The position numbers and the translations under genes were made by a program. 64,000 bases of DNA from Chamaecyparis obtusa (Eukaryota > Streptophyta > Pinopsida > Cupressales > Cupressaceae). Under the pieces are notes generated by a model. The model was not told the origin of the DNA, made no database searches, and was given only the letters and a program-made list of their open reading frames with translations. Shown here piece by piece: positions 59,744-64,000 of the stretch. The DNA lies in the NCBI GenBank assembly GCA_027943335.1, contig BSBK01002801.1, positions 809,001-873,000 of the forward strand. Reading direction: 5' to 3'. Positions within the stretch are counted from its first letter, which is position 1, and every line of letters starts with the position of its first letter.

Positions 59744-60479
59744 GCATAGTCTAGTTATCCTACATGTGTTGGTTGCCTCTAGAATAGTGAGTCTTTCATA
59801 TCATTATATTTATTCACCTTGAGTTAGAGAACTTTCAAGATCCTTTCCTTTGCTTGTTCTATTTTGTTTGTTATCCGAGTGGGATCTGTTGTTATCTCCT
59901 CAGCACGGTGGGAGTGGATCATTTAGGTTCATGAGGTCGGGTGGTAGTGATTCTTTCACCATTTGAGATTTCAACGTTCGTGTACCAGTGATGGATGATC
60001 CCTGTTGCAGTTGTTCCTTCTTGTTCCTCATTGATGGAGTTGTACTCTGCTCTTCTTCTTCTTCTTCTTTGTTATCCTGTATCTTGTATTAGTTTTTCAT
60101 AGATATCATGTGTACTTCTTTTCAGTTATTATATTACATACCCTACGACATGTGCAGTGGATGTAGATTTATGGATACCTTAAGGTACCAGTTGTTTTTA
60201 TGTTACCTTCTATGTGGTGTTGCTTTTATCCTTCATTTGTTTATATGAGTTTTGTAATTGTACCTAATCTAAATTTAATTAATTTTATATTCACGTAATC
60301 TTTGTTGAGGAACCTTTGAGAGTTGTAACCTGTGTTGGTTGTTTGTATTAGTGTCAGTAAATGGTAATTGCTTCCGCATTGATATTTATCCTGTATGTTA
60401 ACTTAAAAAAAAATATTCTGCAAACTTAGATACATGTTTAGGTTAAGTTCTCCTGGGTTCCTTGGTGGGGCATTACATC

Positions 60480-60491
60480 TAGTATCAGAGC
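60480..60491 (+). other. Primer-binding site, initiator tRNA-Met type
   Basis: TAGTATCAGAGC differs at one base from TGGTATCAGAGC, the usual plant primer site for tRNA-iMet. It lies two bases after the LTR end. The mismatch is G to A. Confidence 0.85.
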
Positions 60492-61536
60492 CGAGTTTCT
60501 ACACTGGGAACTCTGGGAAATTGTGTGCCCATTAGATGTCTAAACTGTTAAACCTTGAAACCAAACATAGACATATAACTCTTTTGTGTTTTATAACCAT
60601 TAAACTACATCTGAACATTTATGTTTTATTTCTCTTAAATGCCTTTGAGATATCACCTTGTCTAGTGATTGTCATAGGTGATTTGACTGCTTATTGTGCA
60701 TTGTTACTTTCTCTAATGCATCTCGGGTGAACTACCTTTGGATGTCATGAAGCGATTACTCCCTTGAGTATGGCTACTACTAGTCACCCTGTTATGTGAA
60801 TGTGTTATGATTGATGAATCATTTTTGGTTGATTTATGAATTGTTCGTGATGTGTATGGACTAGCATTGAAACTTTGGACTTTCTTATGATTGGATTGGT
60901 CACCTAAATCTCTTCTCTTTTTCTATTTTGTGACGCTAGTCACACTTACTTTATTGTTGAATGGAGATCTCCTTTGATTTAATGTTGGATTTATGATTTC
61001 CCCTCTTGGGTTTTATCTTTTTGAGTTTTATGGTGGCTACTCCGAATGTTTGTTATTGTTGATCTTGTTTTGTGATAAGTGTTGTTTCTATCATGTTCAT
61101 CATGAACCCCTGATAGTATGTATAAGGGAGGACATCGCAGAGATGGTACTATATGTGTTGTGTGATATTAGAATCGTTGTGTATCCTATATGTTTGCATA
61201 GGTGTTGCATTAACTGGATAGTTTTTCATGTACTTCTCAACTCATTATTTGTTATAGATATGAATGTGTTCTTTATGCAATCGATCCTAGATATTTTCTA
61301 TGATGATGTATGAATAAAGGTTTAGATCTATTTTTTGAATTGTTAATAAATGATTGATCAATGTGATATTTTCAGTTGTTCCTAAACTAGATATTATAAT
61401 GTTCTTAATGATTGTATATTATGTTCTTATGTTATGACTTATTTTCAAACGTCATGTTTTATCTTTAGTAATGCTTCGTGTTTGGGGGATGCATATCCTT
61501 ATCTGTTTGTAGGCTTCCAGGAGTAAGCCTAATCCT
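60492..61536 (+). other. Interior of the giant-LTR element, no gag or pol
   Basis: About 1.05 kb lies between the primer-binding site and the polypurine tract. The longest frame (60993-61313, 106 codons) is hydrophobic with many Cys, Ile, Leu and Phe residues as expected from T-rich sequence, and matches no domain I know. The element therefore depends on others for all enzymes. Confidence 0.8.
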
Positions 61537-61547
61537 AAGGGGGTGGA
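61537..61547 (+). other. Polypurine tract of the giant-LTR element
   Basis: AAGGGGGTGGA is directly against the 3' LTR start at 61548. One T interrupts the purines. Confidence 0.8.
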
Positions 61548-63742
61548 TGTAGTACCCCGCCCCTAGTCCAATTTTATAAATGTCATGATTATTTTAGGAT
61601 GATAGATTATAGGTTAGGAAATCATTTATGCTTATGATTTTACTGACCCCATACTTGCATGTGTATGGTTGATGTGGTTGTTTTATATTTCTGTTTGACG
61701 TGCCTGATGTGGTTGAGGGATGGAGTCATAGTTACTTGCTTGCGAGATCTACACAATTGGCCAATCCCCACCATTGTCTGTTATATATATTAGATGTACA
61801 TGCTTCATTGTGTGATGACAGGTTTGCAGGTACATGGCATCATCTTCCCTGAATTGGCAGGAGTGAGCATGCCCATAAACATTCATTTCAATGGTAAAGA
61901 GGGGAGATAATACACAGACCCAAAACCCTATCCTAAGCCTATTTATCCTAAGTGTTGGATAAGTGTCTATTGACTACCCTACCCAAATTTTTCAGGTGAC
62001 AGAGTTCGTGGATCCCTTCTTTGAGTTTGTATGTTTATTTGATGATCTTGATTTATTGTTGATTGATTATGTGATTTTCTATAGTTATAGAATTTAATAT
62101 TATAATTGAAAAATAATATTTAAATTTATTTCCTATATTTTTGTATGATTATTAATTAATTAAAAATCAAATATTAGGATATTTGGTTTTAATTAATTAA
62201 TTATGTGAAAATAGGATAAATATTGTCCATTAGATTTTAAATTACTAAATTGCATGATTTAATGTTGTTTGGATTATTAAATTATTTAATAATAGATTTT
62301 AATATTAACATGTGCTTTATTGAGTTTGAATGTGATTTGTTTGAAAAGGTGACAACTTATCTTTAGGAGTCTAAGTTGAGTTGTGCACAATTAAATATAT
62401 TTTTAATTATTAATTAGCAATTTCTCTCAACTAAAGAGGGTGAGTTTGATTAGGAGTTGTATTGTTAGTCATCTAGAGATTGCATGAATGGTGGAGTTGA
62501 ATCCCTAATAGGGGGAATTAGATTTCATTGGGATGGAATGAGGTTTTTAGAGATTTGTGGAGAGAGCTTTTGGAGAATTTGAGACATTTTTGTGTTCTTG
62601 AGCTTTTGTGTGTGTGCTTGAGTTTTTGGGTATAGATTGCTTGCATTTGGAATTGGGTTTTGCATACACTGTGATTCAGATCTACAGGATTGAGTTCTTC
62701 TGTTGTCAGATTTGGGAGTTTCAACATTCTACAGGCATTCTATTATAGTTTCTAGCATTGGTATTGTGGTAGGGTTTGAAGGAACCTTCTCGTGATTTCA
62801 TCTGTAGAATTCTTAGTATTTTATTGTGTTTGATTTGATTTGTTGCTATAGATCTATTTTTAATTATGCTTTCAATTTGGGTGATTAGAGAACCCTTAGA
62901 ATTATAGTTTTAATTTATATTTTGACTTGGCACAGTAGGGTTATGCTGTCAAAATTTTGTGAGAAAATTCACTATAGAAACCTTAGAAAATGAAAAATTA
63001 AATTGGCTATAGTTCAAACTATTGAGTAGATGAAATAAATAAATGGGTTATGGAGAAAAATGAATTTTGGTTTGGAAAAATGTAATCTAGGTAAAAAACC
63101 CAATTTCTGTAAAAATGACAGTAAGAAAAAAATATACCTCAGTTAAAAAAGAATCTATTTGCCTACATGACAAAATGACATTAGTAACTATGAATGTGTT
63201 TGCAAAATTTAGGGGAAAATACAAATAAGGGAAAAGACAAACCCACATGTGTGTGTGTGAGTAATATGACAAATTTCCATTTCTGGAAAAATATTATAGG
63301 ACCTGTACATTTCCGTTTTCAAAAACAGAGCCCTTTCTAAAAAAATACATAGAAAAATGTTTCCTTCTAATATTAATATATATGTTTATAAATTCTTTGA
63401 ATCTATTATAAATCAAATTTCTTTGCATTGCTTTTTAATATGCATGCATCGAAATTAGAAAAGAATAAAAAAATTATTATAAGAAAATAATAATTAACAA
63501 TGTTAAAACTGTAAAAAAAAATATTATAAAATTTAATGTTTGATTAAAGTGAAGGGGGCAGGGACCACCTGTCCCTTACCCCCCTCCCTATGCGTAGGTA
63601 GTGGGAGGGGAGTACGCACAGACTGTCATGGCAGGCCCATACGTGGGTACTGCAGTGGGGAGAGGGACGTATTTCCCCCCACTTGCAATGGTTGGTTAGT
63701 TTTTCTTTGTATAACTTTCTTTTTCATTAACAATTTCGTTAA

Positions 63743-63777
<35 letters not shown>

Positions 63778-64000
63778 TTTTGTTATTATAAAAAAAATTT
63801 AATTAATTTGTTAATTATTTTTATAATTATTTTCATTAATAAATTTTGTTAATAAAATTTTATTATATTAATATTCTTTATATAAACCATTGTTATTTAT
63901 AACGCTTTTTTTATTAATAATATTTATTTGTATTAATAAATATTATTTGATGAGTATAGTTTTTCTAGCAAAGCTAAGTTAATTTTATTAATGTTTCTAA
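61548..64000 (+). repeat. 3' giant LTR, first 2.45 kb
   Basis: It is colinear with 55109-57588, from TGTAGTACCCCGCCCC to the window end. The GC-rich block and the (TA)n run are at the same relative positions. It is truncated by the window. Confidence 0.93.
63745..63774. repeat. (TA)n microsatellite, 15 units
   Basis: It lies in the 3' giant LTR and is shorter than the 29-unit tract at 57302-57359. Confidence 0.97.

Larger units (their letters stand above)
55109..60477 (+). repeat. 5' giant LTR (about 5.37 kb, 4.19 kb without nested solo LTR)
   Basis: It runs from TGTAGTACCCCGCCCC to CATTACA. The first 2.48 kb align with the 3' LTR at roughly 94 to 95 percent by eye, with most differences being C/T or G/A. 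The part 57590-60477 has no second copy in the window, so its membership in the LTR rests on the primer-binding site position. A solo LTR of another family is inserted at 58563. It contains a GC-rich block at 57107-57240, a (TA)n run and many AT-rich stretches. No coding frame is supported. Confidence 0.82.
55109..64000 (+). mobile_element. LTR retrotransposon with giant LTRs and tiny interior (3' LTR runs off the window)
   Basis: The sequence from TGTAGTACCCC at 55109 is repeated colinearly from 61548 to the window end, over 2.45 kb. The 5' copy ends ...CATTACA at 60477 and is followed two bases later by a Met-type primer-binding site (60480-60491). AAGGGGGTGGA directly precedes the second copy. 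All LTR-element landmarks are thus present on the plus strand, and the interior is only 60478-61547. No gag or pol is present. The full length would be about 10.6 kb if the 3' LTR lacks the nested solo LTR. The target duplication would start with the bases acaca or similar just before 55109 and cannot be checked here. Confidence 0.88.

Noticed and set aside
60993..61313. 106-codon frame in the interior of the giant-LTR element as an envelope-like membrane protein
   Set aside because: It is hydrophobic, as expected from T-rich DNA, lacks a signal-peptide layout or known domain, and no second copy is available to show constraint.

Overview
The window looks like intergenic DNA from a large, repeat-rich seed-plant nuclear genome. 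The signs are an AT-rich base composition, a typical nuclear tRNA-Asp, plant-type LTR retrotransposons and hAT transposons, spliced but decayed genes, and no intact long host gene. Very long LTRs, LTRs beginning TGTA(G/A)TACCCC, and deep layering of relics suggest a gymnosperm, but that is inference and the species cannot be named from the sequence.

Layout. 1-3.9 kb: a hAT-like transposon on the minus strand, cut by the window edge; a second copy lies at 47.0-50.7 kb. 3.9-6.4 kb: decayed retrotransposon sequence that the hAT copy landed in. 6.394-16.631 kb: a complete young LTR retrotransposon on the minus strand, with 964-bp LTRs, a 5-bp gatcc target duplication, a primer-binding site and a polypurine tract. 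It codes for gag and a protease-like motif, and I find no reverse transcriptase, RNase H or integrase. 18.45 kb: tRNA-Asp(GUC). 20.4-22.7 and 23.6-25.3 kb: two different decayed gypsy gag-protease relics. 26.9-30.2 kb: a decayed, probably spliced gene with a D-N / HGKG / VKR signature that looks like a transposase of unassigned family. 30.7-33.0 kb: a 358-bp tandem repeat array. 34.7-36.9 kb: an unrecognised decayed gene of about eight exons on the minus strand. 37.15-38.3 kb: a gypsy reverse-transcriptase scrap interrupted by a relic LTR. 39.3 kb: a small unrecognised pseudogene. 41.0-42.1 kb: a 286-bp tandem array carrying G-box and TGACG motifs, just upstream of a decayed frame of about 1,300 codons (42.5-46.4 kb) with a G-patch and a coiled coil. 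51.5-55.1 kb: part of a copia-like non-autonomous element on the minus strand. It is interrupted at 55.109 kb by a second retrotransposon with giant LTRs (5,370 bp as it stands, about 4.19 kb without a nested solo LTR) around an interior of only about 1.07 kb.

Two themes stand out. First, non-autonomy: three LTR elements show structural signals or a gag-like frame but no polymerase genes, so any movement would need proteins supplied in trans. Second, decay by C-to-T change: in-frame stops are mostly TAG, and aligning the two hAT copies shows the same codon as CAG in one and TAG in the other, in both directions. This fits deamination of methylated cytosine at CHG sites.

Coordinates and sequence comparisons were made by eye; no database search was run. 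Boundaries called exact are the LTR ends, the target duplications, the tRNA and the exons that keep frame. Other boundaries are approximate.
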